Shown piece by piece: positions 7,627 through 23,819 of a stretch of DNA of 64,000 nucleotides. How positions within the stretch are numbered: position 1 is the stretch's first letter; every line of letters begins with the position of its first letter. The notes under the pieces were generated by a model, which was not told where the DNA came from, made no database searches, and was given only the letters and a program-made list of their open reading frames with translations. This stretch comes from Gammaproteobacteria bacterium HGW-Gammaproteobacteria-1 (lineage in GTDB: Bacteria; Pseudomonadota; Gammaproteobacteria; Thiohalomonadales; Thiohalomonadaceae). The translations under genes and the position numbers were made by a program. Location: contig PGZL01000003.1 in the NCBI GenBank assembly GCA_002840095.1, forward strand, positions 124,001 through 188,000, written 5' to 3'.

Positions 7627-8676
7627 ATGAGCAAATCCCCCTCCATGGCCGTGTCCGACCGCGCCCAGCAGCTGCTCAAGCTGCTGGTGGAGCGCTATAT
7701 CCGCGAGGGGCAGCCCATCGGTTCGCGCACCCTGGCGCGCGGGCAGGGCCTGGAACTGAGCCCGGCGACCATCCGCAACGTCATGGCCGATCTGGAGGAC
7801 ATGGGGCTGATCAAGGCCCCCCACACCTCGGCAGGGCGCATTCCCACGGTGCAGGGCTACCGCCTGTTCGTGGACAGCCTGCTTACGGTCAAGCCGCTGG
7901 AGCAGAGCGAGGTGCGGGTGCTGCAGGACAAGTTCAGCGGGGCGGTGGATCCCCAGCAGGTCCTGGTGACCGCCTCGTCGCTGCTGTCGGAAATCACCTC
8001 CATGGCCGGGGTGATCATGGTGCCGCGGCGGGAACAGCCGACGGTGCGCCAGGTGGAGTTCATCTCCCTCTCGGGCAACCGGGTGCTGGTGGTGCTGGTG
8101 CTGAACGGCCACGAGGTGCAGAACCGCATGATCCACACCTCGCGCCGCTATTCGCCGGCGGAACTGACCCAGGCGGCCAATTATCTGAACCACGCCCTGT
8201 CCGGCAAGGATTTCAACAAGGTGCGCGACTCCCTGCTGGCGGAAATGCGCGAGACCCAGGAAAGCATCAACCAGTTGATGCTGACCGCCATCGACATGGC
8301 CAACCGCACCTTCCAGGGGGCGGAGGAGGGCGGCGACTACGTCCTCGCCGGGCAGACCAATCTGATGGGCTATGCCGAAATGGCCGATATCGACCGGCTG
8401 CGTCAGCTGTTCGAGGCCTTCAACCGCAAGCGCGACATCCTGCACCTGCTGGATCAGGCGGCCCATGCCCAGGGGGTGCAGATATTCATCGGCGAGGAAT
8501 CCGGTTATGAAGTGCTGGATTCGTGCAGCGTGGTGACCTCGCCGTATGAGGTGGAGGGCGAGGTGGTGGGTGTGCTCGGGGTCATCGGCCCCACGCGCAT
8601 GGCCTATGATCGCCTCATTCCCCTGGTGGATGTCACGGCCAAGCTGCTTGGCGCGGCCTTGAATCAAACCCAATAA
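7627..8676 (+). CDS. hrcA: Heat-inducible transcription repressor HrcA
   Basis: HrcA is a dimeric repressor that binds CIRCE and depends on GroEL for activity. The 349-residue product has an N-terminal winged helix (residues 10-75, with LSPATIRNVMADLEDMGLIK as recognition helix region). GAF-like and insertion domains follow, with the conserved GxxLGVLGVIGPTRM stretch near the C-terminus. The perfect CIRCE site upstream confirms the assignment and predicts autoregulation. The last bases of the gene overlap the -35 part of the sigma-32-like promoter for grpE. Confidence 0.96.
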   Translation: MSKSPSMAVSDRAQQLLKLLVERYIREGQPIGSRTLARGQGLELSPATIRNVMADLEDMGLIKAPHTSAGRIPTVQGYRLFVDSLLTVKPLEQSEVRVLQDKFSGAVDPQQVLVTASSLLSEITSMAGVIMVPRREQPTVRQVEFISLSGNRVLVVLVLNGHEVQNRMIHTSRRYSPAELTQAANYLNHALSGKDFNKVRDSLLAEMRETQESINQLMLTAIDMANRTFQGAEEGGDYVLAGQTNLMGYAEMADIDRLRQLFEAFNRKRDILHLLDQAAHAQGVQIFIGEESGYEVLDSCSVVTSPYEVEGEVVGVLGVIGPTRMAYDRLIPLVDVTAKLLGAALNQTQ

Positions 8677-8685
8677 CCCCATATA
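8658..8685 (+). promoter_or_regulatory. Sigma-32 (heat-shock) promoter of grpE-dnaK
   Basis: CTTGAA (8658-8663), 13 bases, CCCCATATA (8677-8685) fits the sigma-32 consensus CTTGAA N13-14 CCCCATNTA essentially perfectly. The -35 lies inside the end of hrcA and the -10 immediately after its stop codon. It would give heat induction of grpE, dnaK and dnaJ independent of CIRCE. Confidence 0.85.
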
Positions 8686-8764
8686 TCACCGCACATTCAT
8701 CCGCCGGCGGCGGGCGGGTGACTATTTGCAGGATTAATAAAACGAATTTGTCTGGAGTGGGATG

Positions 8765-9319
8765 ATGAGCGAAGAACAAACCAAACCCGATGTCGAAGCG
8801 GCCGTGAATGCGGCGGCCGGACAGGATGGGCCGGCCCCGGAAGTGAGCGAGCTGCATCTGCAGCTGGAGGACGCCCGCAGCAAGGCCGATGAGCACTGGA
8901 ACCAGGTGCTGCGCATGCAGGCGGAACTGGAGAACGGTCGCCGTCGCGCCGAGCGCGACGTGGAAAACGCCCACAAGTATGCGCTGGAGCGCATTGCCGC
9001 CGACCTGTTGCCGGTCAAGGACAGCCTGGAGCTGGCCCTGGCGGCCATCGGCGACGATGCGGCGCTGGATCAGCTGCGCGAAGGTACCGCGCTGACCCTG
9101 AAAATGCTGGGACAGACGATGGAGAAGTACGGCATCAGGGAGATCAATCCCGTGGGCCAGCCGTTCAATCCCGAGCTGCACCAGGCCATGGCCATGCAGG
9201 AGAGCGCCGAGCAGGCGCCCAACAGTGTGCTGGTGGTGATGCAGAAGGGCTACACCCTGAACGAGCGCCTGATCCGTCCGGCGCTGGTCGTGGTGGCCAA
9301 GGCACCCGCCGCGGGCTGA
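8765..9319 (+). CDS. grpE: Nucleotide exchange factor GrpE
   Basis: GrpE releases ADP from DnaK in the chaperone cycle. The 184-residue product has an acidic disordered N-terminus and a long coiled coil (about residues 25-95, [19 protein letters not shown] onward). The C-terminal beta-domain includes [15 protein letters not shown] and [25 protein letters not shown]. Two adjacent ATGs exist (8762 and 8765). GGAG at 8754-8757 is seven bases from the second, which I chose. Expression is expected from the sigma-32-like promoter at 8658-8685. Confidence 0.94.
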   Translation: MSEEQTKPDVEAAVNAAAGQDGPAPEVSELHLQLEDARSKADEHWNQVLRMQAELENGRRRAERDVENAHKYALERIAADLLPVKDSLELALAAIGDDAALDQLREGTALTLKMLGQTMEKYGIREINPVGQPFNPELHQAMAMQESAEQAPNSVLVVMQKGYTLNERLIRPALVVVAKAPAAG

Positions 9320-9323
9320 CGGG

Positions 9324-9352
9324 CTTGAATTCGACCGCAAAGACCCTATTTA
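9324..9352 (+). promoter_or_regulatory. Second sigma-32-like promoter, upstream of dnaK
   Basis: CTTGAA (9324-9329), 14 bases, CCCTATTTA (9344-9352) matches the sigma-32 -10 consensus at all defined positions but one. It sits in the 95-base grpE-dnaK gap and could boost dnaK over grpE. Consensus-based inference. Confidence 0.65.
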
Positions 9353-9414
9353 CCACCTAGATATTGAATCGGCCCGCCGGATGCCGGGCCAGCAGCGAAT
9401 CGGAGAGCAAAAAA

Positions 9415-11331
<1,917 letters not shown>

Positions 11332-11337
<6 letters not shown>

Positions 11338-11440
11338 CAAGTGACAAGTGACAAGTAACAAGCACAAGGGTCGGAGCACGCGCTTCGGCCCTTGTGTCTT
11401 TCTCGAAACTTGTATCTTGCAACCTGTAACTTGGAACTGG
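11332..11440. repeat. Heptad inverted array between dnaK and dnaJ
   Basis: The left arm (11332-11362) is AAGTGAC repeated three times, then AAGTAAC and AAG. The right arm (11407-11440) is five AACTTGN-type heptads in the opposite sense. Between them is a strong 15-bp hairpin (11363-11377 with 11382-11396). The left arm begins inside the dnaK coding end and supplies the stop codon; the right arm ends four bases before the dnaJ ATG. The same array type recurs at carA-carB and before the tetR gene at 57465. Confidence 0.92.
11363..11400 (+). terminator. Hairpin, possible partial terminator between dnaK and dnaJ
   Basis: CACAAGGGTCGGAGC (11363-11377) pairs with GCTTCGGCCCTTGTG (11382-11396) over all 15 positions, allowing G-U pairs, around an ACGC loop. 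TCTTTCTC follows, a weak T-rich tail. It could cut dnaJ expression relative to dnaK, or stabilise the dnaK message. Confidence 0.5.
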
Positions 11441-11444
11441 CTTT

Positions 11445-12584
11445 ATGTCTAAACGCGATTACTACGAAGTGCTGGGCGTGGCGAAGAACGCCACCGAGGC
11501 GGAGATCAAGAAGGCCTTCAAGCGCCTGGCGATGAAGCACCATCCCGATCGCAATCCGGACGACAAGGCGTCGGAGGAAAAATTCAAGGAGGCCAAGGAG
11601 GCCTACGAGATTCTCTCCGATGCGCAGAAGCGCGCCGCCTATGACCAGTTCGGTCACGCCGGCGTCGATCCCGGTGCCGGTGGCGGCGGCGGTTACGGCC
11701 CGGGCGGCGCCAGTTTCTCCGATATCTTCGGCGACGTTTTCGGCGACATCTTCGGCGGAGCCGGTGGCGCCCGGGGCGGCGCCCGCGCCTATCGCGGCAG
11801 CGACCTGCGCTACAACCTGGACCTGTCGCTGGAAGAGGCGGTGATGGGCACCACGGTAAAGATCCGCGTGCCCACCCTGGTGGAATGCGACGAGTGCGGC
11901 GGCAGCGGCGCCAAAAAGGGCACCAGCCCGCAGACCTGCCCCACCTGCCAGGGCCACGGCCAGGTGCGCATGCAACAGGGCTTCTTCTCCTTGCAGCAGG
12001 CCTGCCCGCGTTGTCACGGCAGCGGCAAGATCATCTCCGACCCCTGCGGCAAGTGCCATGGCCAGGGCCGTATCCAGGAACAGAAGACCCTGTCGGTGAA
12101 AGTGCCGGCCGGGGTAGACGAGGGCGATCGTATCCGCCTGGGCGGGGAGGGCGAGGCCGGCCTGCACGGCGGACCGGCGGGCGACCTCTACGTGCAGATA
12201 CACGTGCGTGAGCACCCCATCTTCACCCGCGACGAGAACAACCTCGCCTGCGAGGTGCCCATCAGTTTCGTCACTGCCGCCCTCGGCGGCGAGCTGGATG
12301 TCCCCACTCTGGGCGGCCGGGTCAAGCTGAAGATCCCGGCGGAGACCCAGAGCGGAAAGCTGTTCCGCTTGCGCGGCAAGGGCGTGAAGTCGGTGCGCGG
12401 CGGCGAGGTGGGCGATCTCATCTGCCGGGTGGTGGTGGAAACGCCGGTCAATCTCAGCGGCCGGCAGAAGGAGCTGTTGCAGGAATTCGAGGCCAGCCTG
12501 AACGGTACATCCACCAAGCACAGCCCCAAGGCCACCTCCTGGCTGGACGGCGTGAAGAAATTCTTCGAGGATATGAAACCGTAA
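11445..12584 (+). CDS. dnaJ: Chaperone DnaJ (Hsp40)
   Basis: DnaJ delivers substrates to DnaK and stimulates its ATPase. The 379-residue product has the J domain with HPD at residues 33-35 and a Gly/Phe-rich linker ([22 protein letters not shown]). It has all four zinc-binding repeats ([32 protein letters not shown]), then the C-terminal beta-domains, and is full length. The region upstream of the ATG is the heptad repeat array, leaving only a weak TTGGA ribosome site. It is cotranscribed with grpE-dnaK unless the intervening hairpin stops read-through. Confidence 0.97.
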   Translation: MSKRDYYEVLGVAKNATEAEIKKAFKRLAMKHHPDRNPDDKASEEKFKEAKEAYEILSDAQKRAAYDQFGHAGVDPGAGGGGGYGPGGASFSDIFGDVFGDIFGGAGGARGGARAYRGSDLRYNLDLSLEEAVMGTTVKIRVPTLVECDECGGSGAKKGTSPQTCPTCQGHGQVRMQQGFFSLQQACPRCHGSGKIISDPCGKCHGQGRIQEQKTLSVKVPAGVDEGDRIRLGGEGEAGLHGGPAGDLYVQIHVREHPIFTRDENNLACEVPISFVTAALGGELDVPTLGGRVKLKIPAETQSGKLFRLRGKGVKSVRGGEVGDLICRVVVETPVNLSGRQKELLQEFEASLNGTSTKHSPKATSWLDGVKKFFEDMKP

Positions 12585-12648
12585 CACCACTGGAAGGCGG
12601 CAGGCGCGCACGGCGCATACCGTGCCGGCAGGGGCGGGAGGAGCGAGT

Positions 12649-13137
12649 ATGAAGAAGAATGCGGGCAAGCCCGTCAGCGCGCGGCGCCGCGCGTTGACTG
12701 CGTTGCTGGCCGTGGCCGGTGCCGCGGTACTGGGGCAGGCACAGGCAGAAGATGAGTTGCGCTTTCCCGGGGAGGACCCTCCCCACAAAATCGTCTACCA
12801 GTTCAACAAGGCCGATCCCGGCTATCAGGACCACGTCATCTTTTCCATCGGCGCGGTGCTGCGCAAATACGGCGACGACGTAAAAATTGTGGTGGTGGCC
12901 TTCGCCGAGGGCATCCACATCCTGGCCAAGAATCCCGGTCGCGAGGTGAAGGAAGAGATACGCCAGCGGGTGGCCTCCCTGGCCCAGTACGGCGTCGAGT
13001 TTCATGCCTGCGGCAACACCCTGACCGCCCTGGGCTGGACCGAGGATGATTTGCTGCCTTTCGCCCAATACGTCGATGCGGGCGCCGCCGACCTGATGGA
13101 ACTGCAGGAGCAGGGCTACGCCTACATCAGCTGGTAG
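12649..13137 (+). CDS. Secreted DsrE/DsrF-like sulfur-relay family protein
   Basis: The 162-residue product has an N-terminal signal peptide (basic residues 1-14 with consecutive Arg12-14, hydrophobic 15-27, cleavage near AQA-ED at 33/34). The mature domain resembles the DsrE/DsrF-like (YchN) fold: IVYQFNKADPGYQDHVIFSIGAV, then VVVAFAEGIHIL, then FHACGNTL with the only cysteine at 121. In the family this Cys can carry persulfide sulfur. The signal sequence places it in the periplasm; the Arg triplet leaves a Tat route possible. The ATG at 12649 follows GGGAGGAG. It stands alone between dnaJ and dapB, and its function here is unknown. Confidence 0.75.
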   Translation: MKKNAGKPVSARRRALTALLAVAGAAVLGQAQAEDELRFPGEDPPHKIVYQFNKADPGYQDHVIFSIGAVLRKYGDDVKIVVVAFAEGIHILAKNPGREVKEEIRQRVASLAQYGVEFHACGNTLTALGWTEDDLLPFAQYVDAGAADLMELQEQGYAYISW

Positions 13138-14025
<888 letters not shown>

Positions 14026-14073
14026 GGCGCACAATAATTGGCACAATAAAGGGGCATTCGATGGGCGCATAAA

Positions 14074-14102
14074 TTGCGTGCCCCCGCGCCATCCGGTACA
14101 AT
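14074..14102 (+). promoter_or_regulatory. Probable carAB promoter
   Basis: TTGCGT (14074-14079) and TACAAT (14097-14102) are separated by 17 bases, giving a leader of about 170 bases before the carA start. Found by consensus; no experimental support. Confidence 0.55.
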
Positions 14103-14210
14103 TCGCTTCCACCTGAACGCCCGGCCTTAGCTGCCTGTCTTGCTCGGTGAGGTCCATGACCTTTCCGACGTGATCGGGCGCGCCGCCCGCGGCCATTCAT
14201 CTGAATCCGA

Positions 14211-14243
14211 GCGGGGAGGGTCCACACAGGGCCCTTCCCGCTT
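14211..14243 (+). promoter_or_regulatory. Leader hairpin upstream of carA, possible attenuator
   Basis: AGCGGGGAGGG (14209-14219) can pair with CCCTTCCCGCT (14232-14242) with a single G-U pair. A short TT and then the carA ribosome site follow. It lies in the roughly 170-base leader between the likely promoter and the TTG start. A regulatory role such as pyrimidine or arginine-linked attenuation is only inferred. Confidence 0.4.
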
Positions 14244-14277
14244 TGCACATATAGACTAGACGTACTTGGAGGCTACC

Positions 14278-15407
<1,130 letters not shown>

Positions 15408-15420
<13 letters not shown>

Positions 15421-15487
15421 CAAGTGGCAAGTGACAAGAGCGAACCTCTTACGACTTGAAACTTGTGACTTGCAACTTGCGACTTAA
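15408..15487. repeat. Heptad inverted array between carA and carB
   Basis: The left arm has heptads AAGTAAC, AAGTGAC, AAGTGGC, AAGTGAC and AAG (15408-15438) and encodes the last codons and stop of carA. The right arm (15453-15487) has GACTTGA, AACTTGT, GACTTGC, AACTTGC and GACTTAA, ending three bases before the carB ATG. Only 14 bases lie between the arms. It is the second of three copies of this array type. Confidence 0.92.
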
Positions 15488-15490
15488 ATC

Positions 15491-18708
<3,218 letters not shown>

Positions 18709-18712
<4 letters not shown>

Positions 18713-19185
18713 GCAAGACACCGATGACCGTGCGTGGCGCCGAGCGCCTGCGCGAGGAACTGAACGAGCTGAAAACCGTGGCCCGGCCGCGGGTGATCGA
18801 GGCCATTGCCGAGGCGCGCGCCCACGGCGACCTGAAGGAAAACGCCGAGTATCACGCCGCCCGCGAGCAGCAGGGATTCATCGAAGGCCGTATCCAGGAG
18901 ATCGAGGGCAAGCTGTCCAATGCCCAGATCGTCGATCCCCTCAGCCTCAATACCGGCGGCAAGGTGGTGTTCGGCGCCACCGTGGTACTGGTGGAAATGG
19001 ATACCGAGGACGAAGTGACCTACCAAATCGTCGGCGAGGATGAGGCCGACATCAAGCAGCGCCGCATCTCCGTCACCTCCCCGGTGGCCCGTGCCCTGAT
19101 CGGCAAGGAAGAAGGGGATATCGCTTCGGTACAGGCCCCCGGTGGTTTGCGCGAGTATGAAATCGTCGAAGTACGGTATGAGTAA
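18709..19185 (+). CDS. greA: Transcription elongation factor GreA
   Basis: GreA rescues backtracked RNA polymerase by stimulating transcript cleavage through the secondary channel. The 158-residue product has the N-terminal coiled coil with the acidic tip (Asp and Glu in [18 protein letters not shown]). The C-terminal FKBP-like domain ends [19 protein letters not shown]. The ATG overlaps the carB stop (ATGA), so translation is coupled. The order carA-carB-greA is widespread in proteobacteria. Confidence 0.97.
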
Positions 19186-19188
19186 CGG

Positions 19189-19254
19189 TTTCGAGTTTCG
19201 GGTTTCGGGTTCCGCTGGCGGAGCCGGTGCCTTCGCAACCCGAAACTAGAAACT
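19189..19254. repeat. TTTCGAG-type inverted array between greA and the DUF4149 gene
   Basis: The left arm has TTTCGAG, TTTCGGG, TTTCGGG (19189-19209). The right arm AACCCGAAACTAGAAACT (19237-19254) is in the opposite sense and ends at the base before the downstream GTG start. A short internal hairpin (TCCGC/GCGGA) lies between. It has the same design as the array at 41489-41586 and the same layout as the AAGTGAC arrays. Confidence 0.85.
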
Positions 19255-19713
19255 GTGTTTACCATCGGCGAACGCCTCCTCCTCACCCTCTGGGTAGGCG
19301 CCCTGTGGGCCATCGGCTATCTGGCGGTACCAATACTGTTTGCGATGCTGGATGACCGCATGCTGGCCGGCCAGCTGGCTGGGCGCATGTTCACCCTGGT
19401 CAGTTTCCTGGGACTGTTCTGCGGCGGCCTGCTGTTGCTGGGCACGCTGTTTCGCCTGGGCAAGGGCGCCCTGCGCAACGGGCGCGCCTGGCTCCTGCTG
19501 GTGATGTTGCTGCTGGTGGCGGTGGGGGAGTTCGGCCTGCAGCCGCTGATGGCGCAGCTGAAGGTGCAGGGGCTGATTGAGGGCAGTGCGCAGGCCGTCC
19601 AATTTGCCCGCCTGCACGGTATCGCTTCCGTTCTCTACCTGATCAACAGCCTGTGTGGCCTGCTGCTGGTTGCAGCGGGGGAGCGTCTGGCAGGGCGGGT
19701 TGGCCCGGCTTGA
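19255..19713 (+). CDS. DUF4149 family membrane protein
   Basis: The 152-residue protein has four predicted membrane helices (about residues 7-29, 47-67, 76-95 and 125-145). It starts GERLLLTLWVGALWAIGYLAVPILF, typical of the DUF4149 family. Its function is unknown. It starts with GTG at 19255, directly after the repeat array, and no strong ribosome site is seen. It is convergent with yhbY, four bases from its end. The family often lies near greA and yhbY/rlmE, as here. Confidence 0.78.
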   Translation: MFTIGERLLLTLWVGALWAIGYLAVPILFAMLDDRMLAGQLAGRMFTLVSFLGLFCGGLLLLGTLFRLGKGALRNGRAWLLLVMLLLVAVGEFGLQPLMAQLKVQGLIEGSAQAVQFARLHGIASVLYLINSLCGLLLVAAGERLAGRVGPA

Positions 19714-19717
19714 TCTC

Positions 19718-20008
19718 TCAGGGCAGTTGCAGGCGCGGTTTTTCGGCGCGGCGGTAGAGTACTGCGATATGGCCGATGGTCTGGACCAGTTCGCCGCCGC
19801 TCTTGTCACACAGTTCGACGACCATGGCCTGGCGCGCCGCGCGATCCTCTCCGTTGACCCGTACCTTGACGAGTTCGTGATGTTCCAGGGTCGTGTCCAG
19901 CTCCTGAACCAGTGCCGGGCTCACGCCCGCGTTGCCGACGATGATTACCGGCTTGAGCGTGTGGGCGAGTTTGCGCAGGTGACGTTTTTGCGCTTGGGTC
20001 AGGGCCAT
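19718..20008 (-). CDS. yhbY: CRS1/YhbY RNA-binding domain protein
   Basis: YhbY is a small single-CRM-domain protein that associates with the pre-50S ribosome. The 96-residue product starts ALTQAQKRHLRKLAH, then has the family hallmark HTLKPVIIVGNAGVSPALVQELD and a KVRV-x-G segment. It is full length. It is divergent from rlmE, another 50S assembly factor, 93 bases away. Confidence 0.94.
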   Translation of the reverse strand: MALTQAQKRHLRKLAHTLKPVIIVGNAGVSPALVQELDTTLEHHELVKVRVNGEDRAARQAMVVELCDKSGGELVQTIGHIAVLYRRAEKPRLQLP

Positions 20009-20101
20009 GATTGACGGATACTCCTGTGAACGGGGCCATAGTGTAGCGCGGAAGCGCCGGCCTGCAAAAATTGTTATTCACGGCATTCTTAAGGTTGGAT
20101 T

Positions 20102-20722
20102 ATGAAGCGCAGCAAAAGCAGCACCCGCTGGCTCAAGGAGCATTTTGACGACATTTACGTGAAGCGGGCCCAGCAGGAGGGGTATCGCTCGCGGGCGGTC
20201 TACAAGCTGCAGGAGATCAACGAAAAGGAGCGCCTGCTCAAGCCGGGCATGACGGTGGTGGATCTGGGCGCCGCCCCCGGGAGCTGGTCGCAGATGGCCG
20301 CCGACATCGTCGGTCCCAAGGGCCGGGTGGTGGCGCTGGACATCCTGCCCATGGACCCGCTGCCCGGGGTGGAGATCGTGGAGGGTGACTTCCGTGAAGA
20401 GGCCGTGCTGGAGCAGCTGCTGGCCCTGATCGGCGAGCGGCCGGTGGACATTGTATTGTCCGACATGGCCCCCAATATCAGCGGTATGAGCTCGGTGGAT
20501 CTGCCCCGCGCCATGTATTTGGTGGAACTGGCGCTGGAGTTGTGCCGCACGGTGCTCAAGCCGGGCGGCGATTTTGTGGTAAAGGTGTTCCAGGGACCCG
20601 GATCGGACCAGTTCGTGCAGGACCTGCGCAAGAGCTTCGGCAAGGTGGCAATCCGCAAGCCGGCGGCGTCGAGGCCGCGTTCGCGCGAGGTTTACATGGT
20701 GGCCAGGAACTATTCTGTATAG
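20102..20722 (+). CDS. rlmE: 23S rRNA 2'-O-ribose U2552 methyltransferase RlmE
   Basis: RlmE (FtsJ/RrmJ) methylates U2552 in the A loop during late 50S assembly. The 206-residue product has the SAM-binding motif [10 protein letters not shown] and the K-D-K-E catalytic set in [30 protein letters not shown] and SREVYMVA. The start [14 protein letters not shown] is typical. It lies 56 bases before ftsH, the conserved ftsJ-ftsH (hfl) pair. Confidence 0.96.
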   Translation: MKRSKSSTRWLKEHFDDIYVKRAQQEGYRSRAVYKLQEINEKERLLKPGMTVVDLGAAPGSWSQMAADIVGPKGRVVALDILPMDPLPGVEIVEGDFREEAVLEQLLALIGERPVDIVLSDMAPNISGMSSVDLPRAMYLVELALELCRTVLKPGGDFVVKVFQGPGSDQFVQDLRKSFGKVAIRKPAASRPRSREVYMVARNYSV

Positions 20723-20778
20723 TAACGTACTCTAAACGCGGGCAGGCATAGCGTGCCGAGGCAAGCGGGAGACGCATT

Positions 20779-22692
<1,914 letters not shown>

Positions 22693-22707
22693 TCCGAGAC
22701 TGTTTTG

Positions 22708-22742
22708 ACAAAACGCCCCGCCCAGCGGGGCGTTTTGTTTTC
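22708..22742 (+). terminator. Rho-independent terminator after ftsH
   Basis: ACAAAACGCCCCGC (22708-22721) pairs perfectly with GCGGGGCGTTTTGT (22725-22738) around a 3-base loop, followed by more T residues. The A-rich 5' side could also allow function on the minus strand. Confidence 0.95.
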
Positions 22743-22765
22743 CACATCGCTATAATCCGCTCGCT

Positions 22766-23596
22766 ATGATGCTCGACTGTGCCGGTAAACCCCTCGACCT
22801 GTCCGTGCCCCGCGTGATGGGGATACTGAACGTGACGCCTGACTCCTTTTCCGACGGCGGTCACTTTATCGATGTTGCCGCCGCCGTGACGCGGGCGCGA
22901 ACCATGGTGGAAGAAGGGGCCGCCATCATCGACGTGGGCGGCGAATCGACCCGTCCCGGCGCCGCCGCGGCGACCGTGCAGGAAGAGTTGGATCGCGTGC
23001 TGCCCGTCATCGAGGCGCTGGTGGCGGAGTTGCCCGTCCCGGTGTCGGTGGATACCGGCAAGCCCGAGGTGATGCGGGCGGCAGTGGCCGCCGGGGCCGG
23101 CATGATCAATGACGTCTATGCCTTGCGTCAGCCCGGTGCCCTGGCGGCGGCAGCGGCGCTGGGGGTGCCGGTGTGCCTGATGCACATGCAGGGGGAGCCG
23201 CGTACCATGCAGCAGGCGCCACACTATGACGACGTGGTGGCCGAGGTGGCCGGGTTTCTCGCCCATCGCGTCGCCGCCTGCGAGCAGGCGGGCATCGTTC
23301 GCTCCCGCCTGCTGCTCGATCCGGGCTTCGGCTTCGGCAAGAGCCTGGAGCACAATCTGGCCCTGTTGCGGCACTTGCCCGACCTGCTGGCGCCGGGCCT
23401 GCCGCTGCTGGTGGGCATGTCGCGCAAGAGCATGATCGGCGCCGTGCTGGACACACCGTTGGCGGGCCGGCTGCACGGCAGCGTGGCCGCGGCCACCCTG
23501 GCGGCCTGGCTGGGGGCATCCATCGTGCGCGTGCACGACGTCAAGGCCTCGGCGGACGCCCTCAAAATGGTGGCGGCGGTGCAGGCGGCGGATTGA
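22766..23596 (+). CDS. folP: Dihydropteroate synthase
   Basis: FolP joins 4-aminobenzoate to the pterin diphosphate in folate synthesis and is the sulfonamide target. The 276-residue TIM-barrel product has the signatures MGILNVTPDSFSDGG (residues 18-32), IDVGGESTRPGA, LLLDPGFGFGKS and VGMSRKS. Two adjacent ATGs exist at 22766 and 22769. The folP-glmM order after ftsH matches E. coli and relatives. Confidence 0.96.
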   Translation: MMLDCAGKPLDLSVPRVMGILNVTPDSFSDGGHFIDVAAAVTRARTMVEEGAAIIDVGGESTRPGAAAATVQEELDRVLPVIEALVAELPVPVSVDTGKPEVMRAAVAAGAGMINDVYALRQPGALAAAAALGVPVCLMHMQGEPRTMQQAPHYDDVVAEVAGFLAHRVAACEQAGIVRSRLLLDPGFGFGKSLEHNLALLRHLPDLLAPGLPLLVGMSRKSMIGAVLDTPLAGRLHGSVAAATLAAWLGASIVRVHDVKASADALKMVAAVQAAD

Positions 23597-23610
23597 TGGT
23601 GTTCATAAAA

Positions 23611-23734
23611 CACAGAGCATCCGTCGCAGAGGCGCAGAGGCGCAGAGACACAGAGTTATAAATGATTATCTCTGCGCCTCCGCGTCTGGGAAATATGTTC
23701 CAGACATTTCCAACCGGCTACATCCATGTAGCCG
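23611..23734. repeat. CGCAGAG-type inverted array plus palindromes between folP and glmM
   Basis: The left arm (23611-23655) holds three CGCAGAG units in tandem, flanked by CACAGAG and ACAGAG. The right arm TCTCTGCGCCTCCGCGTCTG (23669-23688) is in the opposite sense. A separate perfect palindrome CGGCTACAT, two bases, ATGTAGCCG lies at 23715-23734. Nothing protein-coding is seen in the 223-base gap. GCAGAGGC-type arrays are common in environmental proteobacterial genomes. Confidence 0.85.
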
Positions 23735-23819
23735 TCCGCGGCAAATGGGTTTTGCATTGAGGTCTTCACGCCTTTGCGGTGAATGAATTTTTGCAGGGAT
23801 AAACGGAAGGACGGAAACC

